Source of the DNA: Candidatus Scatomorpha merdipullorum
GTDB lineage: Bacteria > Bacillota > Clostridia > Oscillospirales > Oscillospiraceae
Reading direction: 5' to 3'
Assembly: GCA_018716795.1 (NCBI GenBank)
Contig: DVJK01000061.1
Coordinates: 1-11,227, forward strand
Length of the DNA: 11,227 nucleotides
Shown: piece by piece, positions 1 through 6,833 of the stretch
Numbering within the stretch: the first letter of the stretch is position 1
How the letters are laid out: each line of letters starts with the position of its first letter
Notes under the pieces: generated by a model
Told to the model about the DNA's origin: nothing
What the model saw: the letters and a program-made list of their open reading frames with translations, nothing else
The model's database searches: none
Translations under genes and position numbers: made by a program

Positions 1-548
1 AAGGCCGGCATGAAGTTTTCAAGGAAATATTCCGCCTCGGCAAGCCCCATGGCCCTTATGCGCCCGAGGGTCTGCCGCTCCGCGGAGAGGAATTCGAGGT
101 TGCCCGCCTTGCGCTCCTCCACGCATTTGACGTAGGCGCTCAGCCTGTCGGCGCACTTGAGCAGGGGCTTGAGCTCATCCCCCACCTCGCCGCTTATAAG
201 CGGAGTAAACTCGCCTCGCAGCTCCACCGGCAGCATATTCACGAGCTTATCGGAGGCGACGCGCTCCACCTCCTGATATGCGCGCGTGATATCCCGGCCG
301 TGGTATTTTATCGGCGTCGGCATGTCGCCGGTCAGTATCTCCGGCGCGTCGTGGTAGAGCGCGGCGCAGACGAGCGCGCCGACGTCGCAGGGCCTTTTGA
401 ATATGTCGCGGCGGATGAGGCCCAGCGCGTGGGCGAGCACCGCGACCATGTGGCTGTGCTCCTGAACGTTTTCCGGTATGGACGAGCGCATCAGGCCCCA
501 GCGCGAAATATAGCGCATGCGGGAGATAAGCGCGAAGAAGTCGGACAT
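1..548 (-). CDS. yfbR: YfbR-type 5'-deoxynucleotidase (HD superfamily), 3' end cut by window edge
   Basis: This protein is predicted to be a cytosolic metal-dependent phosphohydrolase that removes phosphate from deoxyribonucleoside 5'-monophosphates, helping to set dNTP pools. The 182 visible residues align from the first residue with my memory of E. coli YfbR (199 aa), so about 17 C-terminal residues lie outside the window. The N-terminal Arg16-Trp17 pair matches the family's substrate-recognition residues. The HD-fold metal ligands are present: His31 (ENVQEHSH), His66-Asp67 (ALYHDAPE) and Asp134 (KCADRLSAY). Glu70 and Asp75 (TGDMPTP) match further conserved active-site acids. The ATG has a GAGG Shine-Dalgarno seven bases upstream. 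It follows the MATE gene by 13 bp on the same strand, so the two are probably co-transcribed. I am confident of the family; the exact nucleotide preference is known only from the E. coli enzyme. Confidence 0.9.
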   Translation of the reverse strand, partial: MSDFFALISRMRYISRWGLMRSSIPENVQEHSHMVAVLAHALGLIRRDIFKRPCDVGALVCAALYHDAPEILTGDMPTPIKYHGRDITRAYQEVERVASDKLVNMLPVELRGEFTPLISGEVGDELKPLLKCADRLSAYVKCVEERKAGNLEFLSAERQTLGRIRAMGLAEAEYFLENFMPA

Positions 549-561
549 TCAAACACCTCGC

Positions 562-1962
562 TTATTCGATTTTCGCCGCCGCGCCGTCCTCGGCCTCGCC
601 GACGACGCGCTTCGTTTTCCACGCCCCGGAGAAGTAGCGCGGCATACTCATGAGCACGCCGAGGCCCCATCCGAAGGGGATGTTCAGCCAGCAGGCGGCG
701 TAGCCCACGTCGAAGGCGTACACCATGATGTAGGCCGCGGCGACGCGCAATCCGAGCGTGGAAAAGCTGGTGAGGCCCGTCCATATGACGTCGCCCGCGC
801 CCTGCAGGAGGCCGGAGGTGGGCATGTACGCGGCGAAGAGGATGATGCAGCAGCTCATCCAGCGCTGATACTCGACCGCCTGATTGAGCGCCTCGCCGCT
901 CAGCGAAAAGAGCCGCGCGAAGTCCGGCGCGAGGAGGTAGAGCAGCGCCGCCACCACAAGGCTCATCACGCAGCTCATCGCCTCCCCTGCCCTCCAGCCG
1001 CGCCTGACACGGTCGTACTTGAGCGCGCCGACGTTCTGCCCGGCGAAGCTGGCCTCGGCGCTGTTCATGCCGAAGATGGGCACGAGCGCGTAGCTCTCCA
1101 TGCGGTTGCCCGCGTTGAAGGCGCTCATGGTCACCTGGCCGAAGTCGTTCACCAGGCGCTGGATGAACACGTTGCCGAGGGAGACGACGGCCTGCTGGAT
1201 GATGGCCGGGATGCCCAGCTTGAGGCAGAGGCGGAACTTCGCCGTGTCGAAGACGAACTCGCTGCGCTTGAAGCGGAAGATGGGATAGCGGCGGAACATG
1301 TAGAAGATGCTGAAGGCCGCGCAGACCGCCTGGGCAATCACGGTCGCCACCGCGACGCCCACGACGCCCCAGCCGAAGCTTATGACGAACCAGAGGTCGA
1401 GCACGGTGTTCAGCCCCGCGCTGACGAAGAGGAAGTACATGCTCGCGCGCGAATCGCCCACGGCGCGCAGGATACCCGCCACGGCGTTGTACACATACTG
1501 GAAGATGAGCCCCACGGCGTAGATGGCGAAATACTCAATCGCGTATTGCCGGCAGGCCTCGTCGGTGACGCGCATGAGCCCCACGACCAGCAGCCGCGCG
1601 CCCAGGGAGCCGAAGAGCGCGAGCGCCGCGCCTATCGCGGCCTGGGTTATGAGCAGCGTGCTCGCCGCGCGGCGGAGCTCATGCTCCCTGCGCGCGCCGT
1701 AGAGCTGCGCTATGAGGACGCCGCCGCCGTTCGCGAAGCCCAGGGATACGGCCAGGAAGAGGAAGATGAGCGAGGTGCAGGAGCCCACCGCGGCGAACAT
1801 CGCGTCGCTTATCGCCTGCGTTTCGCCGCCGTAGCGGCTGACCACTATGCTGTCCACCGTGTTGTATAGCTGCTGCAGGAACTGCCCCGCCATAATGGGC
1901 AGCGAAAAGAGCAAAAGCTCCTTCCACTCCGAGCCCACCGTCATATCCCTCCGCGCGTCCAA
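562..1962 (-). CDS. MATE family efflux transporter
   Basis: This is a polytopic inner-membrane antiporter of the MATE/DinF-like family, predicted to export drugs or metabolites using a Na+ or H+ gradient. The 466-residue length is normal for the family, which has about 12 membrane segments in two homologous halves. Recognisable features include the N-terminal FSLPIMAGQFLQQLYNTVD segment (about residues 18-37), the Gly-rich FANGGGVLIAQLYGA stretch (about 76-90) and many alternating hydrophobic helices. I chose the TTG start at 1962 because GGAGG lies exactly seven bases upstream of it. The first ATG (1944) has a similar motif only three bases away, which is too close. A strong promoter with an overlapping palindrome lies just upstream, so expression is probably controlled by a repressor. 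It is first in an apparent operon with the yfbR gene. The transported substrate cannot be told from sequence. Confidence 0.93.
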   Translation of the reverse strand: MDARRDMTVGSEWKELLLFSLPIMAGQFLQQLYNTVDSIVVSRYGGETQAISDAMFAAVGSCTSLIFLFLAVSLGFANGGGVLIAQLYGARREHELRRAASTLLITQAAIGAALALFGSLGARLLVVGLMRVTDEACRQYAIEYFAIYAVGLIFQYVYNAVAGILRAVGDSRASMYFLFVSAGLNTVLDLWFVISFGWGVVGVAVATVIAQAVCAAFSIFYMFRRYPIFRFKRSEFVFDTAKFRLCLKLGIPAIIQQAVVSLGNVFIQRLVNDFGQVTMSAFNAGNRMESYALVPIFGMNSAEASFAGQNVGALKYDRVRRGWRAGEAMSCVMSLVVAALLYLLAPDFARLFSLSGEALNQAVEYQRWMSCCIILFAAYMPTSGLLQGAGDVIWTGLTSFSTLGLRVAAAYIMVYAFDVGYAACWLNIPFGWGLGVLMSMPRYFSGAWKTKRVVGEAEDGAAAKIE

Positions 1963-2000
1963 AAGCGCACCTCCCGGATGTAGAAAATGTCGTAATGTTT

Positions 2001-2018
2001 ATTTTATCATGATAAAAT
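2001..2018. promoter_or_regulatory. Perfect 18-bp palindrome, likely repressor operator
   Basis: ATTTTATCATGATAAAAT is a perfect palindrome. It covers the whole -10 hexamer and most of the spacer of the MATE promoter, a classical position for a repressor that blocks RNA polymerase. Size and symmetry fit a dimeric winged-helix or helix-turn-helix regulator such as MarR or TetR family members, which often control efflux pumps. No regulator gene lies in the window, so the family is inference. Confidence 0.6.
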
Positions 2019-2029
2019 GCGTCTGTAAA
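2001..2029 (-). promoter_or_regulatory. Sigma-70-type promoter of the MATE-yfbR operon
   Basis: Read on the minus strand, a -35 hexamer TTTACA (2024-2029) is separated by exactly 17 bases from a -10 hexamer TAAAAT (2001-2006). Each differs from consensus at one position. Transcription would start near 1994, giving a leader of about 32 nt before the TTG start at 1962. The position, spacing and orientation all fit the MATE gene. This is a prediction from sequence only. Confidence 0.75.
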
Positions 2030-2073
2030 GCAACAACCGCAAAATCCCGCGCCGGGCGAAAATACTACAATTA

Positions 2074-2113
2074 AGTGCAAGAAAGGCAAACGCCGATCTT
2101 GCACTATTTTTTT
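2074..2113 (+). terminator. Hairpin plus seven-T run upstream of the transposase ORF
   Basis: AGTGCAAGA (2074-2082) pairs perfectly with TCTTGCACT (2097-2105). Inside it GGC/GCC (2085-2087 with 2092-2094) forms a small upper stem with an AAAC loop. Seven Ts follow at 2107-2113, so the structure has the form of a plus-strand intrinsic terminator. No plus-strand gene lies upstream. The simplest reading is that it belongs to the IS element end and stops read-through into the transposase. The AGTGCAAG motif could also be part of the left terminal repeat; I could not find a matching right end. Confidence 0.5.
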
Positions 2114-2138
2114 ACTGTTACGGAGGAGGTGACAGAAC

Positions 2139-2786
2139 TTGATCGGAGGATACTTTAGCCCAGCAGACCGGCAGCAAATAGCCGAAATGTGGGCGGCATA
2201 TCAACCCGTATCTGTAATTGCCTGCGCTCTCATGGTTGACCCCTCGACTGTCCACCGTGAATTGAAGTTAGGCAACGAAAACGGCGAACTGGACGAAAAC
2301 AAACGGCTGGCCTACAACCCGGAACTGGCGCAGCTCCGTTTTCAGGAAATGTACGACACCCCTACCTACTACCCTCACACCGCCCAGAAGAAGTATCTCC
2401 TTCGCCGTTCTTACTGCCACCGGGGCATGTTCTGGAACCGTGAGGTCATCGACTACATAGACGAAAAGCTGCGCGCCACCTGGTCGCCGGAGCAGATAGC
2501 CGGCACGCCGTGCGGCCTAAAGCTGCCCAGCTGGCGGAAGATAGAGGAGAAGTTGCACTGCGACGTGTATTTTGCCGACCCATACTGCGCCTGGCAGAAG
2601 GGCACCGTTGAGAACCTCAACGGCCTGCTGCGTGAGTTTTACCCAAAGGGCAGGAACCTCTCACGCGTCTCTCCGGCTACCCTAAAACGAAACCTGGCGC
2701 TTATTAACGCCAGGCCTCGCAAGGTGCTTAACTTCCATTCCCCTCAGGATCTCTGGGACTTCGAGCTATCTTCCTGTTGCTCTTAG
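2139..2786 (+). pseudogene. IS30-family transposase with in-frame internal deletion
   Basis: The 215-residue product is an internally deleted IS30-family transposase; intact members have roughly 310-350 residues. The N-terminal helix-turn-helix region is present at about residues 6-41 (FSPADRQQIAEMW to DPSTVHREL). The C-terminal end of the catalytic domain is also present: VYFADPYCAWQKGTVENLNG with Glu159 as the last acid of the DDE triad, then FYPKG and the NARPRK motif at about 190-195. Between WSPEQIAG (115-122) and SWRKIEEKL (131-139) about 100 residues are missing. That segment should carry the first two catalytic aspartates (WEAD-like and DxGxEF-like motifs). The deletion preserves the frame, so a stable protein may be made, but it cannot catalyse transposition. 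A TTG start at 2139 is supported by AGGAGG nine bases upstream. Confidence 0.8.
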
Positions 2787-2804
2787 TTTGATAAATCATT
2801 GAAG

Positions 2805-2825
2805 CGCCTGCTCCCGGTTCAGGCG
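2805..2825. terminator. Weak hairpin at the convergent ends of transposase and lipoprotein genes
   Basis: CGCCTG (2805-2810) pairs with CAGGCG (2820-2825) across a nine-base loop. On the plus strand it is followed by GCTTTT, a poor U-tract, and on the minus strand by no U-run. It overlaps the stop codon of the lipoprotein gene. It may be a weak terminator for the transposase transcript. Low confidence. Confidence 0.25.
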
Positions 2826-3289
2826 GCTTTTGCAAGGGCGTCCGAGGCTATTTTTGCCGCGTCGCCCTGGTCCTGGGCGACGAGCAGGACGACGTACTGC
2901 CCGCCGGAGATTATGAGCGCGTTCTCGAGCTTGGGAACCTCCTCGGGGTCGTAGTCGGCGTACTGGGAGGCGCGGACGTCGTTGCGCTGCTCGAGCGTCT
3001 TGACAAGCGCGCCGGCGGCCTCGGCGCTGCCGCAGTCGAAGACCGCGACCTCCTCGGCGGTCGCGCCGGTGCCGGCCCAGGCGGCGACGGTAGTGCCCTC
3101 CGGCGCGCCGTAGAGGCCGAGGGCCACGGCGCCGTCCAGCGCGTTCATGGGCTCGCCGAAGCCTGCGGCGTCCACAAGCTGCTGCCCGAGGGCGCTGACG
3201 TCAATGGGCTCGGCGGCCTCGCCGCAGCCCGCGAGAGCGAATACCATGGCCAGCGCCAGAACGAGCGCGGCGATTCGTGTTGCTTTCAT
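2819..3289 (-). CDS. DUF4358 family lipoprotein
   Basis: This is a 156-residue secreted lipoprotein of unknown function. Residues 1-22 are a lipoprotein signal peptide: Lys2 and Arg5, a hydrophobic core, then the lipobox LAGC with Cys22 as the predicted lipidated residue. The mature part resembles DUF4358 proteins of Firmicutes: the ATAEEVAVFDC segment (about 76-86) and VPKLENALIISGGQYVVLLVA (118-138) are typical. I chose the ATG at 3289 rather than the upstream in-frame start because AGGAGG lies eight bases before it and the signal peptide begins there. It starts 17 bp after the SGNH hydrolase stop and is the last gene of the run. It probably acts at the outer face of the membrane together with that hydrolase. 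The family call is by recognition of sequence style and was not searched. Confidence 0.8.
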   Translation of the reverse strand: MKATRIAALVLALAMVFALAGCGEAAEPIDVSALGQQLVDAAGFGEPMNALDGAVALGLYGAPEGTTVAAWAGTGATAEEVAVFDCGSAEAAGALVKTLEQRNDVRASQYADYDPEEVPKLENALIISGGQYVVLLVAQDQGDAAKIASDALAKAA

Positions 3290-3306
3290 CGTTTTGTCCT
3301 CCTGAT

Positions 3307-4233
3307 TTACTGAACTGTGTGGGTGCGCAGATAGTCCATCCAAATCTTGCAGTACTCCGCCGTCAGGTGCGTGCCGTCCTGCGTGGCCTCGGGGAAGAGG
3401 CAGCCGTCCGTGTCCTGCATGACCTCGGCGACGTTGACGTAGTTGACGCCCTTCTCCTTGCAGAGCTCGACGAGCACGGTCTGGAGGCGTATCACGTTGG
3501 CGTTCGTGTAGGTGCCGTTGTCCGAGTCGCTGGTCTCCTTCCAGTGGCTGACCGGGATGATGGACTGGACATATATCGTGGCGTCCGGGTGCGTGCTCTG
3601 TATGACGTCGATGAGCTTGCCGTAGTCGTCCTTATACACGCTCTCGTACACCCAGCCGAGCTCGTTCATGCCCAGCATGATATACACCTTGTTGTAGCTC
3701 GCCTGGGCCAGCGCCTCGCTGACGGTCAGCCACTGGTTGTTGAGCACGACGAAGCGGTCCGTCGCGGCGCTGCTGACGGTGAGGCCGACCTTCGTCCAGA
3801 AGGTCGTGCCGGTGACGCCGCCGTACATCTGCAGGCCCTGGGTGCGGCTGTTGCCGACGAAGACGGCGTCGGCGAAATAGCCGTCGTCCACCGCGCCGGA
3901 GGCGGGCACGGCTATGTCCGCGCCGACGGCCGCGGCGGTGCCCGCGGGAGGCCTGGGCGCGTCCGCGGAGGGGTGCGGGCTCGGCTCCGCGTTCGGGGTC
4001 AGGGCCGGCGCGCTCGGCTGCGTGTCCGGCGAGGTCACGAGGTTGTCGACCGGCTCCGCCGGAGGCGTGGGCGTGACCGGCGCGGCGCTCTCCGCCACCG
4101 GGCTCTCGCGCCCGGAGAAGAGCGTCGAGCCCGCGGCGACCATTACGAGCACGACGCAGAGCAACAGTATTATCTTTATGGCCGCCGCGCCTCCGCCGGA
4201 GCCGCGGCGGGAGTGGTTTCCTCTCGCTGCCAT
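3307..4233 (-). CDS. Membrane-anchored SGNH/GDSL-type hydrolase
   Basis: This is a 308-residue protein with a type II membrane anchor at about residues 18-38, a Pro/Ala/Thr/Ser-rich spacer at about 42-112 and an extracytoplasmic SGNH hydrolase domain at about 115-308. Block I reads FVGNSRTQG with the predicted nucleophile Ser129; the usual Asp of GDS is Asn here. Block III is LGMNELG with Gly188 and Asn190, and block V is DGTHL with Asp286 and His289. The catalytic Ser-Asp-His set is therefore complete, so an esterase, deacetylase or O-acyl-transfer role on a cell-wall or surface glycan is likely, but the substrate is unknown. The ATG at 4233 has only a weak GAGGA-type site. It lies 22 bp after the fumarase beta stop and 17 bp before the DUF4358 lipoprotein gene. 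Similar proteins are often found near MBOAT O-acyltransferases; none is present in this window. Confidence 0.85.
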   Translation of the reverse strand: MAARGNHSRRGSGGGAAAIKIILLLCVVLVMVAAGSTLFSGRESPVAESAAPVTPTPPAEPVDNLVTSPDTQPSAPALTPNAEPSPHPSADAPRPPAGTAAAVGADIAVPASGAVDDGYFADAVFVGNSRTQGLQMYGGVTGTTFWTKVGLTVSSAATDRFVVLNNQWLTVSEALAQASYNKVYIMLGMNELGWVYESVYKDDYGKLIDVIQSTHPDATIYVQSIIPVSHWKETSDSDNGTYTNANVIRLQTVLVELCKEKGVNYVNVAEVMQDTDGCLFPEATQDGTHLTAEYCKIWMDYLRTHTVQ

Positions 4234-4255
4234 GGCAATTCTTCCTCTTAGTGTA

Positions 4256-4819
4256 TTATTTCCCGCCCGACGCGAGATACTCGGCCGGGCCGCTCAGATA
4301 AAGGTTGCCGCCCTCGGCGTCCGCCGCGGCGATAAGCGGCATGTCGCGCACGGTGAGCCTCCGCACGGCCTCGGGGCCGAGCTCCGGCCATGCGACAAGC
4401 TCGCATTCCTCCACGCAGGAGGCCAGGAGCGCGCCCGCCCCGCCCTCGGCGGCGAGGTAGACCGCGCCGTGGGCGCGCATCGCCTCAAGCACGGCCTCGC
4501 CGCGCGGGCCCTTGCCTATCATGACGGCGAGGCCGCGCTCAATGAGCCGGGGCGCGTATGCGTCCATGCGATAGCTCGTCGTGGGCCCGGCCGCGCCTAT
4601 GACGCGGCCCGGAGGCGCGGGCGCGGGGCCGCAGTAGTATATCGCCGCGCCCTCGAGCTCGAAGGGCGGCTTCTCCCCGCGCTCGATAAGCTCGAGCAGG
4701 CGCCGGTGGGCGGCGTCGCGCGCGGTGTACACCGTGCCGGAGAGCAGGACGCGGTCGCCCGCGCGGATTGCCCGCGCCTCCTCGCGCCGGCAGGGTACGC
4801 TGAGCCGTATTTCGCGCAT
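4256..4819 (-). CDS. Fumarate hydratase, beta subunit (class I, Fe-S dependent)
   Basis: This 187-residue protein corresponds to the C-terminal domain of class I fumarases and to the small subunit of two-subunit fumarase/L-tartrate dehydratase. With the alpha subunit it would interconvert fumarate and malate in the cytosol. Diagnostic stretches are LLSGTVYTARDAAHRR (about 25-40), the substrate-binding GAAGPTTSYRMD (about 75-86) and MIGKG (about 99-103). The ATG at 4819 overlaps the alpha-subunit stop by one base (TGATG), with GGAGG seven bases upstream, indicating translational coupling. Earlier in-frame starts are rejected because they would extend far into the alpha gene. L(+)-tartrate dehydratase has the same architecture and cannot be excluded from sequence. 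The adjacent malic enzyme makes fumarase the better reading. Confidence 0.92.
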   Translation of the reverse strand: MREIRLSVPCRREEARAIRAGDRVLLSGTVYTARDAAHRRLLELIERGEKPPFELEGAAIYYCGPAPAPPGRVIGAAGPTTSYRMDAYAPRLIERGLAVMIGKGPRGEAVLEAMRAHGAVYLAAEGGAGALLASCVEECELVAWPELGPEAVRRLTVRDMPLIAAADAEGGNLYLSGPAEYLASGGK

Positions 4820-5658
4820 CAGAGCACCTCCTCCGCGTGCCGGTCGGCGTGGCAGCAGATGCACACGGCGGCGGGCAGCATGGCGATATGCGTCGGCGCG
4901 GCCTCGACCATGACGGCGAGGGCGGTGGTCTTCCCGCCCAGGCCCTGCGGGCCTGTGCCGAGGGCGTTTATCCCCTCAAGGAGCTCGCGCTCCATTGCGG
5001 CGTAGTATTCGTCCGCGTTCGCGCTCCCCACGGGCCGGAGCAGCGCGCGCCGCGCCAGGCGCGCGACGGAGTCGAAGCCGCCGCCTATGCCGACGCCGAC
5101 GACTATGGGCGGGCAGGGGTTGCCGCCCGCCGAGCGCACCGTGTCGAGCACGAATTCGCGAACGCCCGTCTCGCCCTGGGAGGGCGTGAGCATTTTCACG
5201 CGGCACATGTTTTCGCTGCCCGCGCCCTTGGGCGAGACGGTCAGCTTCACGCCCTCGCCCGGCACGAGGCGCAGGGCGATGCTCGCGGGCGTGTTGTCGC
5301 CCGTATTGACGCGGCGGAGCGGGTCGGCGACCACGCTCTTGCGCAGGTACCCCTCCGCGTAGCCCCGGCGGACGCCCTCCTGCACGGCGGACTCAAAGTC
5401 GCCGAGGATGTGCACGTCCTGGCCTATTTCGGCAAAGACCGTCACGAGGCCGGTGTCCTGGCATATGGGCAGGCCGGTTTTGCGCGCCGTGTCGAGATTG
5501 CGCGCGAGGTCGGAGAGTATCCCCCTCGCAAGCGGCCATGGCTCGCCCTCCGCGGCCGCCCTCAGCGCGGACTCCGCGTCCGCGGGCAGGCGGGTGCAGG
5601 CCCTTATGCACAGCCGCGCGACGCAGTCGGTTATCGCGCTTGCGGCAAGCTCCCTCAC
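4819..5658 (-). CDS. Fumarate hydratase, alpha subunit (class I, 4Fe-4S)
   Basis: This 279-residue large subunit of a two-subunit class I fumarase carries the oxygen-sensitive 4Fe-4S cluster that hydrates fumarate to malate. The three expected cluster ligands are visible: Cys66 in LPICQDTG, Cys182 in GGNPCPP and Cys269 in CICCHADR. Their spacing is close to that of E. coli TtdA (Cys71, 190 and 277, from memory). Other family stretches are RRVNTGDNTP (115-124), GSENMCRVKML (147-157) and GVGIGGGFD (188-196). Translation probably begins at GTG 5658, which overlaps the malic enzyme stop as GTGA. No good Shine-Dalgarno is visible, so coupling to the upstream gene is likely. Its own stop overlaps the beta-subunit start. 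Oxygen sensitivity fits an anaerobic lifestyle. Tartrate dehydratase is the main alternative. Confidence 0.92.
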   Translation of the reverse strand: MRELAASAITDCVARLCIRACTRLPADAESALRAAAEGEPWPLARGILSDLARNLDTARKTGLPICQDTGLVTVFAEIGQDVHILGDFESAVQEGVRRGYAEGYLRKSVVADPLRRVNTGDNTPASIALRLVPGEGVKLTVSPKGAGSENMCRVKMLTPSQGETGVREFVLDTVRSAGGNPCPPIVVGVGIGGGFDSVARLARRALLRPVGSANADEYYAAMERELLEGINALGTGPQGLGGKTTALAVMVEAAPTHIAMLPAAVCICCHADRHAEEVL

Positions 5659-6833
5659 AGTCGCGCCGCCCCGCTTTCACGCGCCGCCGCGGCGACGGCC
5701 TTCGCCACCGCGTCCGCGACGCCCGGCTCAAACGCGCCGGGGATTATGTGCCCGCGCTCAAGCTTATCGCCGGCGAAGTCCGCGAGCGCGAGCACGGCGG
5801 CGGCCTTCATGGCGGTGTTTATCTCCCGCGCGCGCACGTCAAGCGCGCCGCGGAAGACGCCCGGGAAGGCGAGGACGTTGTTTATCTGGTTGGGATTGTC
5901 GCTCCGGCCGGTGCCGACGATGTACGCCCCGGCCTCGACGGCCTCGTCGTAGCTTATCTCGGGCGTGGGGTTCGCCATTGCGAAGATTATGGGCTTCTCC
6001 GCCATGGAGCGCACCATCTCCCGCGTCACGAGCCTTCCGCCCGAGACGCCGATGAAGACGTCCGCGCCCTGCATGGCGTCGGCGAGCGCGCCGCTGACGC
6101 CGCGCGGGTTCGTGAGCTCCGCGAGCTCGGCCTTGTGGCCTGCGACGCCCTCGCGCCCGGCGTAAATGGCGCCGCGGCGGTCGCAGACGACTATGTCGCG
6201 CGCGCCGAGGGCGAGGAGCATCTTCGTTATCGCGGTGCCCGCCGCGCCGGGTCCGTTTATGACGATGCGCGCGGCCATAAGTTCCTTCCCGGCGAGGCGG
6301 AGCGCGTTCGTCAGCGCGGCGGAGACGACGATGGCCGTGCCGTGCTGGTCGTCGTGGAAGACGGGAATGTCAAGCGCCTCCTGAAGCCGCCTCTCAATCT
6401 CAAAGCAGCGCGGCGCGCTTATGTCCTCGAGGTTGATCCCGCCGTAGGTCGGCGCGGCGGCGCGGACGACGGCGACAATCTCGTCGGGGTCCTTGGTGTC
6501 CAGGCAGAGGGGCACGGCGTCCACCCCGCCGAATTCCTTGAAGAGCAGGGCCTTGCCCTCCATGACGGGCAGGGCGGCCTCGGGCCCTATGTCGCCGAGG
6601 CCGAGCACGGCCGTGCCGTCCGTGACGACGGCGACCATGTTGCCCTTGGACGTATACTCCCAGACCGCATCCCTGTCCGCCGCAATTGCGTGGCAGGGCT
6701 CGGCGACGCCGGGCGTGTATGCGGTGGAGAGGTCGTCGCGGGTTTTGACGGCGACCTTCCCCTTTATCTCTATCTTGCCGCGGTGCGCGCGGTGCAGCTC
6801 CAGCGCGGCGGCGTTGTAATCCACGGCGCTCAT
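5655..6833 (-). CDS. NAD(P)-dependent malic enzyme (oxaloacetate-decarboxylating)
   Basis: This 392-residue enzyme is of the short bacterial malic-enzyme type, converting malate to pyruvate and CO2 with reduction of NAD(P)+. Catalytic Tyr39 lies in STAYTPGVAEPC and the proposed general base Lys94 in MEGKALLFKEFGG. Metal ligands Glu136-Asp137 (INLEDI) and Asp161-Asp162 (FHDDQHGT) are present, and the dinucleotide-binding loop is GPGAAG (194-199). The C-terminal NPNQINNVLAFPG (about 313-325) is also typical. Asp218 at the end of the second Rossmann strand hints at NAD preference, but this is inference. Its ATG overlaps the stop of the upstream flavoprotein (ATGA) and its own stop overlaps the fumarase alpha start. 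It is therefore the middle of a translationally coupled set with an obvious metabolic link: fumarase makes malate and this enzyme uses it. Confidence 0.95.
   Translation of the reverse strand: MSAVDYNAAALELHRAHRGKIEIKGKVAVKTRDDLSTAYTPGVAEPCHAIAADRDAVWEYTSKGNMVAVVTDGTAVLGLGDIGPEAALPVMEGKALLFKEFGGVDAVPLCLDTKDPDEIVAVVRAAAPTYGGINLEDISAPRCFEIERRLQEALDIPVFHDDQHGTAIVVSAALTNALRLAGKELMAARIVINGPGAAGTAITKMLLALGARDIVVCDRRGAIYAGREGVAGHKAELAELTNPRGVSGALADAMQGADVFIGVSGGRLVTREMVRSMAEKPIIFAMANPTPEISYDEAVEAGAYIVGTGRSDNPNQINNVLAFPGVFRGALDVRAREINTAMKAAAVLALADFAGDKLERGHIIPGAFEPGVADAVAKAVAAAARESGAARL

Larger units (their letters stand above)
2074..2800 (+). mobile_element. Remnant of an IS30-family insertion sequence
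   Basis: The element is recognised from its transposase. Its left boundary is set tentatively at the AGTGCAAGA hairpin, and the right boundary is placed just after the transposase stop by default. No copy of the left motif in opposite orientation (CTTGCACT) occurs after the stop, and the DUF4358 lipoprotein gene ends only 33 bp beyond it. The right terminus therefore seems lost or unrecognised. Base composition is visibly less G+C-rich than the flanking genes, consistent with acquired DNA. Both ends are approximate. Confidence 0.5.

Noticed and set aside
517..1869. A 450-codon plus-strand open frame opposite the MATE gene
   Set aside because: The product is rich in Ala, Glu, Arg and His without domains, and it overlaps a convincing transporter and the start of yfbR. 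It is an antisense shadow.
3290..3343. Longer N terminus for the DUF4358 lipoprotein (start at 3343)
   Set aside because: It would overlap the SGNH hydrolase and bury the signal peptide. The ATG at 3289 has AGGAGG at eight bases.
4256..5658. Assignment as L(+)-tartrate dehydratase rather than fumarase
   Set aside because: The two enzymes share the same fold and motifs, so this cannot be excluded. Overlap with a malic enzyme gene makes fumarase more likely.
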